Assembly: GCA_018062725.1 (NCBI GenBank)
Contig: JAGORP010000015.1
Span: 1-28,618, forward strand
DNA length: 28,618 nucleotides
Source: Flavobacterium sp.
GTDB taxonomy: Bacteria > Bacteroidota > Bacteroidia > Flavobacteriales > Flavobacteriaceae
Direction: 5' to 3'
Shown here: positions 8,017-14,898 of the stretch, piece after piece
Position numbering within the stretch: the stretch's first letter is position 1
Layout: each line of letters opens with the position of its first letter
Program-made: the position numbers and the translations under genes
Notes under the pieces: generated by a model
The model's database searches: none
Seen by the model: the letters and a program-made list of their open reading frames with translations, nothing else
What the model was told of the DNA's origin: nothing

Positions 8017-9387
8017 TTAAGCAAAAATTAAATCAATGCCTTTTTCACTTATTAAATCAGAAATATAGTTTATTTCTTCCTCATGGTCTTCTTTGTATGT
8101 CAGAATTGAGAATTTGTCATCAAAGGATGCAAACATCCTATCTTCTTTAATGAAAAATTTTGATGGGTCTACAACTATAATTTTGCGTAAACTATTCTTC
8201 AATAATTCTTGTTTTGCCTTAATTTCATATTCATTATGAACAGCAAATCCTTTATTGTCAAAGATTCCATTTGCACCTACAAAACTTATATCAGCACCGC
8301 CCATTCCCTTTAAAAACAATTCAAAATCAGTTACACCATTTGTTTCTAAAAAATGTTCATCTGTAACTACAGCTAAAGAATTTGGACGAACTCTTCCACC
8401 TGTAATATAAACTTTTAAATAATTATTATTATCTTCTAAGCCTAGTTCACTAGCGAAAGATAATAATTCATTGGCAGCAGGAATTGAATTTGTAATGATT
8501 CTTAAATTTTGTAGCTTTTTAAACCTTATCTCTTGACAAATTTGCTTGGCAATTTCGAAAGTTGTTGATCCGGCATCTAGAGCTATTGTACTTCCCGAAT
8601 TAATAAGTTCTACTGCTTTTTTTGCTAACCTTTTTTTTGTTTCTGTATAGAAGGATGTTTTCCAAGCGTAGTGTTCTTGAATAACATAAATAACTTCACC
8701 ATCGCAAATCAATCCCGCTAAGAATCCTTGTTGTTGAAGACGATTAATTAGTTTAATAAATTGAGAATGGTCATTAATATCATTTAATAAACCATGAGAT
8801 TTTAAAATTTGTAATAATTTATCCAATTTTAATGGTGATGACTTTCTATATGGGTATACTAAAAGTCGAATTTTATCTGCCAATTTAGCAATCAATTGAT
8901 CTGCATCTTCCAAAAAGGAGAGTGAAGATGTTGACGGTTCAGATTTTTCCTCTTTTTTATTTAAATCTCGACTTAGCCATGCAAATAACTCTGTTATTAG
9001 TTCGCTAGCAACGTTTTTTACTGAAGATTCTGAATAATCAGACAAAAGGATGTACTTGCGTCCTTTAATTTGCTCATGAGAAAGTTTGTCCCAAGCATCT
9101 TTTTCAAGAACTAATGGCAAAATAAACTTTCTTTTAAGTTGTTCTTCTTTATCAAGTGCCCAAATGATTTCTTTATTCACCCATTCCGAACTAATTGAGT
9201 AATTATCTATAAAAAATACGACATAGTCTATTTCAGCTTGTATCGTTTCCTGAATTGATGTTGTAATATCATCTCCAATTAATAGTTCTTTCTCATCAAG
9301 CCATAAATTAAGATGTTCTGGTAGATAAGATTTCAATTCTCGTACAAGCGGTTTGTGTTTACTGCTGTGACTTAAAAATATTTTCAT
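8017..9387 (-). CDS. TIR-domain protein fused to DeoR-type sensor domain
   Basis: The 456-residue product has three parts. Residues 1-140 are a TIR domain: FLSHSSK (4-10), the LIGDDI box (36-41), FFIDNYS (58-64) and S-x-W-x-x-x-E with Trp69 and the putative NADase Glu73. Residues about 160-240 are helical with a winged-helix-like pattern (LDKLLQILKSHGL, then LINRLQQQGFL). Residues about 250-445 match the DeoR/GlpR C-terminal ligand-binding (ISOCOT-fold) domain: LDAGSTTFEIA (270-280), IITNS (297-301), ITGGRVR (328-334), VGANGI (370-375) and VDPSKF (406-411). TIR enzymes usually cleave NAD or make ADP-ribose derivatives as defence effectors, and DeoR domains sense phosphorylated sugars. The order TIR-wHTH-sensor replaces the normal DeoR N-terminal DNA-binding domain. 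It stands alone between two repeat-bearing spacers. Domain calls are firm; a defence role is inference. Confidence 0.85.
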   Translation of the reverse strand: MKIFLSHSSKHKPLVRELKSYLPEHLNLWLDEKELLIGDDITTSIQETIQAEIDYVVFFIDNYSISSEWVNKEIIWALDKEEQLKRKFILPLVLEKDAWDKLSHEQIKGRKYILLSDYSESSVKNVASELITELFAWLSRDLNKKEEKSEPSTSSLSFLEDADQLIAKLADKIRLLVYPYRKSSPLKLDKLLQILKSHGLLNDINDHSQFIKLINRLQQQGFLAGLICDGEVIYVIQEHYAWKTSFYTETKKRLAKKAVELINSGSTIALDAGSTTFEIAKQICQEIRFKKLQNLRIITNSIPAANELLSFASELGLEDNNNYLKVYITGGRVRPNSLAVVTDEHFLETNGVTDFELFLKGMGGADISFVGANGIFDNKGFAVHNEYEIKAKQELLKNSLRKIIVVDPSKFFIKEDRMFASFDDKFSILTYKEDHEEEINYISDLISEKGIDLIFA

Positions 9388-9436
9388 AAAATGTTTTAGA
9401 TGTAATAAAATTATTCAAGTGACTTTTTTTAAAAAC

Positions 9437-9606
9437 AGCTGTTAACATACGTGGTGTGTTTTCAGTTAACGCTGCTGGAACTGACCAAAACAAACAAATG
9501 AGTTTCATAGAAAGATATAATTGAAAATATCTGAGTACTTTCCACAAAGACAGAAACGCAAGTGCAAGACTAATAATAGCAGCTAACAGTTGTTAGCTGT
9601 AGTTTT
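9437..9606. repeat. Spacer repeat, copy B
   Basis: Second copy of the element at 6535-6690: ACTGACCAAAACAAAC at 9480-9495 and TTGTTAGCTGTAGTTTT ending at 9606. It carries a 9-bp inverted repeat, CAGCTAACA-GT-TGTTAGCTG (9580-9599). It lies directly after the stop of the 208-aa gene and runs to about 50 nt from the start of the TIR gene. Confidence 0.6.
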
Positions 9607-10231
9607 AATTTTCAGAAGCCTCTTCTGTCCAACTCCAATTAGGTTCACGTTGTCTAGGACTTGAAAAAACAAAAACTTTTCCTTCCCAATTTCCTATAAG
9701 TGACCATTCAAAACTTTCTCCAGAATTACCTACTATTGGAATTTCGTATGGTATTCCGTCTCCTTGTCTGTTGATATTTAATCTATCTTCTTTATATCCT
9801 GATTTTGGATTTCCGTATCGAATAATTAGATTACCATTTCTTCCGAAATTATAAAACTTTATGATTGAACCTGGATATAAAAAATTTGGAGCATTCCATC
9901 TTCCTGCGACACTAACAAATTGACCCATAACAACTTGTTGTTGTCTATGTGATTCATTTTTAATTAGATTTAGAATATCCTTATAACTACTTAATTGAGC
10001 CTTAAGTTGTAAAATTTCGCTATTTTTATTATCAATATTTTTATTATTAGATATTTCTTTATAAACACCTAATCCAAATGCTAAAATTAAACAAGTTAAA
10101 GAGATATATCCCCGTTTAGTAATCCTCTTGTGAATAGGTTCATCTCCTTCAGACCACGTTTTACCTCCAAATGCGGAAAGAGTTCCAATTAATCCTAAGG
10201 ATGTTAATAATATGTTTATTGTTGTTACCAT
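9605..10231 (-). CDS. Two-TM protein with coiled coil and C-terminal beta domain, unknown
   Basis: The 208-residue product has membrane segments at about residues 5-22 and 43-57, separated by a short polar loop (GKTWSEGDEPIHKRITKRG). A helix at about 60-95 with coiled-coil character follows (NSEILQLKAQLSSYKDILNLI). The last ~105 residues are beta-rich, with Gly/Asn/Trp turns (VSVAGRWNAPNFLYPG, NGNLIIRYGNPKSG, SFEWSLIGNWEG). No family recognised. The arrangement suggests a membrane-anchored protein exposing a beta domain. It lies between the TIR gene's upstream spacer and the tRNA cluster; a TAttTTTG promoter element is at 10,322-10,329. Confidence 0.6.
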   Translation of the reverse strand: MVTTINILLTSLGLIGTLSAFGGKTWSEGDEPIHKRITKRGYISLTCLILAFGLGVYKEISNNKNIDNKNSEILQLKAQLSSYKDILNLIKNESHRQQQVVMGQFVSVAGRWNAPNFLYPGSIIKFYNFGRNGNLIIRYGNPKSGYKEDRLNINRQGDGIPYEIPIVGNSGESFEWSLIGNWEGKVFVFSSPRQREPNWSWTEEASEN

Positions 10232-10260
10232 ATTGTTATATTCTTAAGTTTTATAAAAAA

Positions 10261-10271
10261 TTACAGCTAAC
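10261..10271. repeat. Inverted fragment of the spacer-repeat end
   Basis: TTACAGCTAAC here is the reverse complement of GTTAGCTGTAA and matches GTTAGCTGTAG at the end of copy B (9592-9602). The 208-aa gene is thus flanked on both sides by this short box in inverted orientation. Confidence 0.4.
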
Positions 10272-10321
10272 TAGTAAATATCATAAATAAATGATTTTTA
10301 CTAAAAGTAATACTTTGATTA

Positions 10322-10329
10322 CAAAAATA
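10322..10329 (-). promoter_or_regulatory. Bacteroidota -7 element for the 208-aa gene
   Basis: Read on the minus strand this is TATTTTTG, matching the TAnnTTTG consensus, about 90 nt upstream of the ATG. No clear -33 box. Confidence 0.4.
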
Positions 10330-10394
10330 TTTTATGAAGAGTATCACTTTGAATTGTAAAAATAATTTAATTGAAGAAACAAATTAAAATAGAA

Positions 10395-10451
10395 AAAGGT
10401 TTTAATCAACATTTAATCACTAAAGTTGACTAAATGTTGACTAAAACCTTT
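10395..10451. repeat. Large inverted repeat at the island/tRNA junction
   Basis: Arms of 21 nt at 10,395-10,415 and 10,431-10,451 are complementary except for one G-T pair, around a 15-nt loop. The right part also contains a direct repeat of GTTGACTAAA. It can act as a terminator for the leftward tRNA transcript, since the minus strand ends in CTTTTTCTATTTT. It may also mark the boundary of the accessory region. Confidence 0.6.
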
Positions 10452-10454
10452 GTA

Positions 10455-10474
10455 AAAGCCATTAAATAGGCTTT
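10455..10474 (-). terminator. Small hairpin after tRNA-Leu
   Basis: AAAGCC (10,455-10,460) pairs with GGCTTT (10,469-10,474), 5 nt beyond the 3' end of tRNA-Leu on the minus strand. The larger inverted repeat follows it. Confidence 0.45.
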
Positions 10475-10479
10475 AAATG

Positions 10480-10561
10480 TGACCACGATGGGATTCGAAC
10501 CCACACGCCTTTCAGCACCACCCCCTCAAGATGGCAAGTCTACCAATTTCTCCACGTGGCC
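10480..10561 (-). tRNA. tRNA-Leu (GAG)
   Basis: On the minus strand the acceptor arms GGCCACG and CGTGGTC pair over 7 bp, followed by discriminator A. The T-arm holds GTTCGAATC. The anticodon stem CCATC/GGTGG encloses the loop TTGAGGG, anticodon GAG. A variable arm is present (type II tRNA). CCA is not encoded. Confidence 0.9.
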
Positions 10562-10569
10562 TTAATTAA

Positions 10570-10598
10570 AAAAAGCATTCGCAAAACGAACGCTTTTT
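10570..10598 (-). terminator. Hairpin terminator of the tRNA-Lys transcript
   Basis: AAAAAGCATTCG (10,570-10,581) pairs with CGAACGCTTTTT (10,587-10,598) with one wobble. It starts 1 nt after the 3' end of the first tRNA-Lys on the minus strand and runs into T-rich sequence. Confidence 0.65.
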
Positions 10599-10599
10599 G

Positions 10600-10672
10600 T
10601 GACCCGACTGGGGCTCGAACCCAGGACCCCATCATTAAAAGTGATGTGCTCTACCAACTGAGCTATCGAGTC
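10600..10672 (-). tRNA. tRNA-Lys (TTT), copy 1
   Basis: The 73-nt cloverleaf has acceptor arms GACTCGA and TCGGGTC (one wobble pair), D-arm AGCTCAGTTGGTAGAGC and anticodon loop CTTTTAA (anticodon TTT). The T-loop is GTTCGAGCC. CCA is not encoded. Confidence 0.95.
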
Positions 10673-10709
10673 TTTGCATTCAGTATTTTGAAAATTTCAG
10701 TCATTTTTG

Positions 10710-10782
10710 TGACCCGACTGGGGCTCGAACCCAGGACCCCATCATTAAAAGTGATGTGCTCTACCAACTGAGCTATCGAGTC
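10710..10782 (-). tRNA. tRNA-Lys (TTT), copy 2
   Basis: Identical over all 73 nt to the copy at 10,600-10,672 and separated from it by a 37-nt spacer. Probably transcribed with it, since the hairpin terminator lies only after copy 1. Confidence 0.95.
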
Positions 10783-10910
10783 GTTTTTCATTTCTTGAAT
10801 GCGGGTGCAAATATAAGGCGTTATTATTTATTTTTCAAAGGTATTTTATTTTAAATTTACCTTTTTTTGATATTCATTCTTAATGTCTTAATTTATAAGG
10901 ATTTATTAGT

Positions 10911-11426
10911 ATGCAGAAAGTAATTTTGGTGGGTTATATGGGGAGTGGAAAGTCGGTTATTGCGAAATTGTTAGCAAACAAAATCAATTATTTATGCTAT
11001 GAATTGGACGATTTAATTGAAAAAAAAGCCAAATTAAACATTGAATCCATCTTTTCGCAAAAAGGAGAATTGTATTTCAGAAAGTTGGAACATGAAATTT
11101 TTGTAGATAAAATGAGTTCAAAGGAATCTTTTGTTTTAAGCACCGGAGGTGGGACACCATGCTATTTTGGCAATCATGAGTTACTCCAGCACGATAACTG
11201 TGTTTCAATTTATCTAAAAGCATCTATTGATACGCTGTGTAATCGATTAGAAAAAGAAAGAAGTAGTCGACCTTTATTGGCTCAATTGGACCCAAGCGAA
11301 ATGAAAGAATTTATCGCTAAACATTTGTTTGAAAGAAGTTATTTTTATCATCAAGCCCGTCATATTCTAGATGTAGATGATAAATCCCTCGAAAAGTTAG
11401 TCGAAGAAATAAAAGCACTACTCTAA
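10911..11426 (+). CDS. aroK: Shikimate kinase
   Basis: The 171-residue cytosolic enzyme phosphorylates shikimate at the 3-hydroxyl with ATP, the fifth step of aromatic amino-acid synthesis. The Walker A loop GYMGSGKS is at residues 8-15. The shikimate-binding Asp sits in ELDDLIE (about 31-37), the GGG motif in LSTGGGTP (about 76-83), and the lid arginine in the RSSRPLL segment. Length is typical of the family. The 3' end overlaps the convergent phosphoribosyltransferase gene by 9 nt. It stands alone on the plus strand, directly after the tRNA cluster. Confidence 0.93.
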   Translation: MQKVILVGYMGSGKSVIAKLLANKINYLCYELDDLIEKKAKLNIESIFSQKGELYFRKLEHEIFVDKMSSKESFVLSTGGGTPCYFGNHELLQHDNCVSIYLKASIDTLCNRLEKERSSRPLLAQLDPSEMKEFIAKHLFERSYFYHQARHILDVDDKSLEKLVEEIKALL

Positions 11427-11915
11427 ATAGGCGTACGAACTGTCATTTTCAAAAACCACTGTAACGTGTTCTTTGGAAGAAGTTGAGAGTGAAATCCCTT
11501 TGAAATCGGCTTTTACGGGATATTTTTTATGATTTCTATCCACTAAAACAACTGTTTTAAATTTACTAATCGGAACTTCCAAGAAATGTTTTACTCCGTA
11601 AATTAACGTTGTGCCCGAATTGAGTACATCATCCACTAAAACCAATCCTTTATTTTGATACTTTTCCGGCTGAATCGAGGTTGTTACGGTTGAATTGGGG
11701 TTGTTTTTGTCCATTTTGACTTCACACAGCGTTACTTTAATAGAAGAGATCAATTCAATTTCTTTCGCGATTTTTGTTGCTAAAACATAACCATTGGAGG
11801 CAATTCCAGCCATTGTTATCGATTCTTCATCGATGAAGGTTTCATAAATTTGATAGGCTATTCTTTTAACAATATGGTTGATTTGTTCGTGGGTAAGTAT
11901 AGTATTCTGACTCAT
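11418..11915 (-). CDS. Phosphoribosyltransferase, PyrR-like
   Basis: The 165 residues form a type I phosphoribosyltransferase fold. The PRPP-binding loop is GLVLVDDVLNSGTTL (about 89-103), with the acidic pair followed by a Gly-Thr-Thr turn. The upstream AGIASNGYVLA segment corresponds to the flexible substrate loop. The overall pattern resembles PyrR/uracil phosphoribosyltransferase and hypoxanthine phosphoribosyltransferase relatives. Whether it binds pyr mRNA or is a salvage enzyme cannot be told. It is followed by aroK in convergent orientation and preceded by the methyltransferase gene only 5 nt away, so the two are probably co-transcribed. Confidence 0.8.
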   Translation of the reverse strand: MSQNTILTHEQINHIVKRIAYQIYETFIDEESITMAGIASNGYVLATKIAKEIELISSIKVTLCEVKMDKNNPNSTVTTSIQPEKYQNKGLVLVDDVLNSGTTLIYGVKHFLEVPISKFKTVVLVDRNHKKYPVKADFKGISLSTSSKEHVTVVFENDSSYAYLE

Positions 11916-11920
11916 CGCGT

Positions 11921-12505
11921 TTATTTTTTGGTAAAGATAAAAAAGAGTTCGTTTCCTTTTCGAGGTTTGATCGAATTATATGCAGTTTCCAATTTTTTCA
12001 AGTGAAAATCCTTTTCAAATAGGTTGCGGTATTCGGGTAGCGAACCACCAAAAGGCGGGCCAACTTCAGTTAGTGGAAACTGAAACAACAAGCCTATTAT
12101 CTTACCATTTGGTTTCAAAAGAGAACTCATTTTTTCCACATATCTCTGTCGGAGTTCCACATCCAAAGCACAAAAAAAAGTTTGCTCAATTATTAAATCG
12201 TATTGATGCTCGACTTCAAAAAAATCACTTTGAATGAAATAGTGTTCCAATAGTTGTGGAAATCTTTGCTTGAGTTTTTCAATCGGTGTTGACGCGTAAT
12301 CTACTACATATACATCGGTAAATCCTTTTTGAATCAGGTATTCAAATTCATGTCCGTTTCCCGCACCTGGAATAAGTATTTTTAACGAAGTAGTAGTTAG
12401 CTGGTCAATATATTCCTTCAGAGGCGTGGTAATCGTGCCACAATCCCAACCAATGTCATTTTTTTCATATCGTTCTTCCCAGTATAAACTATTCAGTTTC
12501 ATCAT
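11921..12505 (-). CDS. SAM-dependent methyltransferase, TPMT-like
   Basis: A class I methyltransferase of about 194 residues. The SAM-binding motif I is ILIPGAGNGHEFEYL, followed by VYVVDYA (acidic residue at the end of strand 2) and QSDFFE (motif for the adenine). Its IEQTFFCAL motif and short size fit the thiopurine S-methyltransferase-like group, which methylates S, Se or halide acceptors; the real substrate is unknown. The frame is open to 12,571, but the residues before WEERYE are not family-like. I prefer the tandem Met start at 12,505/12,502, which overlaps the S4 gene by about 15 nt and suggests translational coupling. Confidence 0.75.
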   Translation of the reverse strand: MMKLNSLYWEERYEKNDIGWDCGTITTPLKEYIDQLTTTSLKILIPGAGNGHEFEYLIQKGFTDVYVVDYASTPIEKLKQRFPQLLEHYFIQSDFFEVEHQYDLIIEQTFFCALDVELRQRYVEKMSSLLKPNGKIIGLLFQFPLTEVGPPFGGSLPEYRNLFEKDFHLKKLETAYNSIKPRKGNELFFIFTKK

Positions 12506-12878
12506 CGCTAGTAGTTTCAAATTCAAATCCTTCCAAATCTCTTCGGTCTTTTTTGGTTGGTCGGCCATCACCCGTTTTCCGGTAATGTTCTTTAGAAAGT
12601 TTTAAAAGTTCTAAATGGGCAAATGATTCGGCAGGTGTTTCATCCTTTCTATAAATATCTACTAATTTGGCACCTACACGATTAAGCGGAATGTCTAAAA
12701 CAGTTATGATGTAGGTAATCTGATCTTTCCTAAACGTAATTTTATCACTCGGAAAAACCTCTCTCGAAGCTTTCGCTACTTGGTTGTTTACCGTAACGTG
12801 ATTCTTCTTGCAAGCCTCGGTTACCATATTCCTAGTTTTGTAATATCGGACACACCACAAGTATTTGTCTACTCTCAT
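12489..12878 (-). CDS. RNA-binding S4 domain protein (Hsp15-like)
   Basis: The S4 domain occupies the first ~60 residues: MRVDKYLWCVRYYKTRNM, then ACKKNHVTVNN-QVAKASREV and DKITF. A basic linker and an acidic tail follow. Hsp15/HslR-type proteins bind stalled 50S subunits carrying peptidyl-tRNA; that function is known of the family, not shown here. The start at 12,878 fits the usual MRxDKYLW beginning; an upstream ATG at 12,896 would add six residues. A TAttTTTG element on the same strand is at 12,911-12,918. It is probably the first gene of a run with the methyltransferase and phosphoribosyltransferase. Confidence 0.85.
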   Translation of the reverse strand: MRVDKYLWCVRYYKTRNMVTEACKKNHVTVNNQVAKASREVFPSDKITFRKDQITYIITVLDIPLNRVGAKLVDIYRKDETPAESFAHLELLKLSKEHYRKTGDGRPTKKDRRDLEGFEFETTSDDETE

Positions 12879-12910
12879 ATTATTTTCTAAATTCAACGTT
12901 AAATAGTTTA

Positions 12911-12918
12911 CAAAAATA
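12911..12918 (-). promoter_or_regulatory. Bacteroidota -7 element for the S4 gene
   Basis: Minus-strand TATTTTTG matches TAnnTTTG. A TTTG (12,941-12,944) lies 22 nt further upstream as a possible -33 box. It sits in the 79-nt divergent region shared with the FKBP lipoprotein gene. Confidence 0.5.
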
Positions 12919-12957
12919 AATCAATATTGTATCTTGCGGCCAAATTTTAAGACTATT

Positions 12958-13887
12958 ATGAAAAAACTTTTTAACTTGATTTTGTTATTTAGTGCCACTT
13001 TACTGATTACTTCGTGTAACAAAGATGAAGACGAGGTAGTTCCTCTACGAGATTATGCAGAACAATATGCCACTGATATAGCAGACATCGAATCGTATTT
13101 GCAAACGCATTACATTGAAAGTGTGATAAATAATCCAGGTCAGCCTGATGATCAAAATATAACCTTTACAGCAATTCCAGATGGTGGCTCGCAAACTTCT
13201 ATTTGGGATCAAACTCAATATCCACTCAGTTTTGTTTTAGTAGAAAAAGACAATATTACCTATAAACTGTACTACCTAAAAACACGTGAAGGTTCGGGTA
13301 CTAATAGCAAAGCACCTTGCAATTACGATAATGTTTTAGTTGCTTATAAAGGTAATTTATTGGATGATTCTGTATTTGAAACAAACTATTTACCTCAAGA
13401 TTTTTTCAATTTGAATGGAGTTATCAGAGGTTGGAGTGAAGCATTTCCTAAGTTCAAAACAGGAACTTATGTTGCAAATACAAACGGAACACTTTCGTAT
13501 TTTGATTTCGGAGCAGGTGCCCTTTTTATTCCATCCGGATTGGCCTATTACAATGTTCCACGAACTAATATTCCGGCTTATTCTCCTTTAGTATTTACTG
13601 TGAAATTATTAGAAGTAGTGCGAATTGATCATGATGCAGACGGAATTTTCAGTTATTTGGAAGATGGTAACGGTGATGGTTATTTGCGATTAGATGAACC
13701 TCTTGACGATACTGATGGTGATGGAACAGTTGACTTTTTAGATATTGATGATGATGGAGATGGTTTTTTGACTATAGCTGAGCGAAAAATCGGAACTTCA
13801 AACGAATACTATGAGTTTGATGCCATTCCTACTTGCCCAGGTGGAAACGGGAAAAAAAGGCATTTGGATCCTTCTTGTCACAATTAA
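12958..13887 (+). CDS. FKBP-type peptidyl-prolyl isomerase lipoprotein with Ca-binding repeats
   Basis: From the ATG at 12,958 the 309-residue product has a signal with lipobox LITSC (Cys20), so it should be anchored in the outer envelope. Residues about 100-220 are FKBP-like: VLVAYKGNLLDDSVFETN, then VIRGWSEAFPKFKTG and ALFIPSGLAYYN with VFTVKLLEV at the end. Residues about 225-275 are thrombospondin type-3-like calcium repeats (DTDGDGTVDFLDIDDDGDGF). The FKBP part probably assists folding of exported proteins. An in-frame TTG at 12,934 would lengthen the protein but spoil the signal peptide, so I reject it. The gene ends at a bidirectional palindromic terminator. Confidence 0.85.
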   Translation: MKKLFNLILLFSATLLITSCNKDEDEVVPLRDYAEQYATDIADIESYLQTHYIESVINNPGQPDDQNITFTAIPDGGSQTSIWDQTQYPLSFVLVEKDNITYKLYYLKTREGSGTNSKAPCNYDNVLVAYKGNLLDDSVFETNYLPQDFFNLNGVIRGWSEAFPKFKTGTYVANTNGTLSYFDFGAGALFIPSGLAYYNVPRTNIPAYSPLVFTVKLLEVVRIDHDADGIFSYLEDGNGDGYLRLDEPLDDTDGDGTVDFLDIDDDGDGFLTIAERKIGTSNEYYEFDAIPTCPGGNGKKRHLDPSCHN

Positions 13888-13920
13888 AAAAAAACGTTCG
13901 CAATTGCGAACGTTTTTTTT
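13887..13920. terminator. Bidirectional palindromic terminator
   Basis: A 34-nt perfect palindrome: eight A, then CGTTCGCAATTGCGAACG, then eight T. It serves both the FKBP gene (plus) and the transketolase operon (minus). Confidence 0.9.
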
Positions 13921-13940
13921 AATAGAAGATTTTTGATTAA

Positions 13941-14894
13941 TTATTTTCTCTTCACTACTTTTTCAACTGCTTCGATGATGGCTTGATTATTCAATTTGTA
14001 TTTTTCCATCAATTGTTCTGGAGTTCCGCTTTCACCAAACGAATCTTGTACTGCGACAAATTCTTGTGGTTTTGGATGATTCAACGCTAATGTTCGAGCG
14101 ACACTTTCTCCTAATCCACCTAAAACATTGTGTTCTTCTGCAGTAACCACACAACCCGTTTTGGCAACCGATTTTAAAATCGCCTCTTCATCCAATGGTT
14201 TAATTGTATGGATATTAATGACTTCAGCAGAAATTCCCTTTGCTTCTAATACTTCAGCGGCAAGTAATGCTTCCCAAACCAAATGGCCTGTTGCAATAAT
14301 GGTAACATCAGTTCCTTCGTTTAAAAGAATGGCTTTTCCAATTACAAACGGTTCGTCGGCAGGCATAAAATTAGGCACAACCGGACGACCAAAGCGCAAA
14401 TAAACCGGACCATGATAATCGGCAATAGCTAAGGTAGCTGCTTTGGTTTGATTGTAATCGCAGGTGTTGATTACCGTCATTCCAGGTAGCATTTTCATTA
14501 ATCCGATGTCTTCTAGTATTTGGTGTGTTGCACCGTCTTCGCCTAAAGTTAATCCGGCATGCGACGCACAAATTTTTACGTTTTTATCGGAATAAGCAAC
14601 CGATTGACGAATCTGATCGTATACTCTTCCGGTTGAAAAATTAGCGAATGTTCCCGTAAACGGAATTTTTCCACCAATTGTTAATCCAGCTGCAATTCCA
14701 ATCATGTTGGCTTCTGCTATTCCGATTTGGAAAAATCGCTCTGGGTGATTTTTTTTGAAATCGTCAAATTTTAACGATCCGATTAAGTCGGCGCACAAGG
14801 CAACCACACGTTCATTTTTTTGTCCGAGTTCGGTCATTCCTGCGCCAAATCCCGAACGGGTATCTTTACTTCCTGTATTGGTATATTTTTTCAT
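13941..14894 (-). CDS. Transketolase, C-terminal subunit
   Basis: The 317-residue subunit carries the pyrimidine-binding and C-terminal domains of a split transketolase. The pyrimidine part includes ALCADLIGS (about 32-40), FFQIGIAEANMIGIAAGL (about 54-71) with the activating Glu, and FTGTFANFSTGRVYDQIR. The C-terminal domain has DVTIIATGH and VVTAEEH. With the N-terminal subunit it transfers two-carbon units between sugar phosphates in the pentose phosphate pathway. The start lies 4 nt after the stop of the N-terminal subunit gene, so the two are co-transcribed and must assemble. Splitting of transketolase is common in Bacteroidota and other groups. Confidence 0.92.
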   Translation of the reverse strand: MKKYTNTGSKDTRSGFGAGMTELGQKNERVVALCADLIGSLKFDDFKKNHPERFFQIGIAEANMIGIAAGLTIGGKIPFTGTFANFSTGRVYDQIRQSVAYSDKNVKICASHAGLTLGEDGATHQILEDIGLMKMLPGMTVINTCDYNQTKAATLAIADYHGPVYLRFGRPVVPNFMPADEPFVIGKAILLNEGTDVTIIATGHLVWEALLAAEVLEAKGISAEVINIHTIKPLDEEAILKSVAKTGCVVTAEEHNVLGGLGESVARTLALNHPKPQEFVAVQDSFGESGTPEQLMEKYKLNNQAIIEAVEKVVKRK

Positions 14895-14898
14895 AGTT

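Noticed and set aside
9359..9547. Minus-strand 62-codon frame overlapping the TIR gene start
   Set aside because: It falls mainly in spacer repeat B and overlaps the TIR gene; composition and context fit non-coding sequence.
9437..9606. Canonical integron attC site
   Set aside because: The inverted repeat and placement are suggestive, but the GTTRRRY core is not matched and no integron integrase is present.
10480..10782. tRNA cluster as an active integration site
   Set aside because: No integrase gene and no duplicated tRNA 3' end could be found in the window, so only proximity supports the idea.
12506..12571. Upstream start of the methyltransferase
   Set aside because: The extra residues lie inside the S4 gene and do not look like the family's N-terminus.
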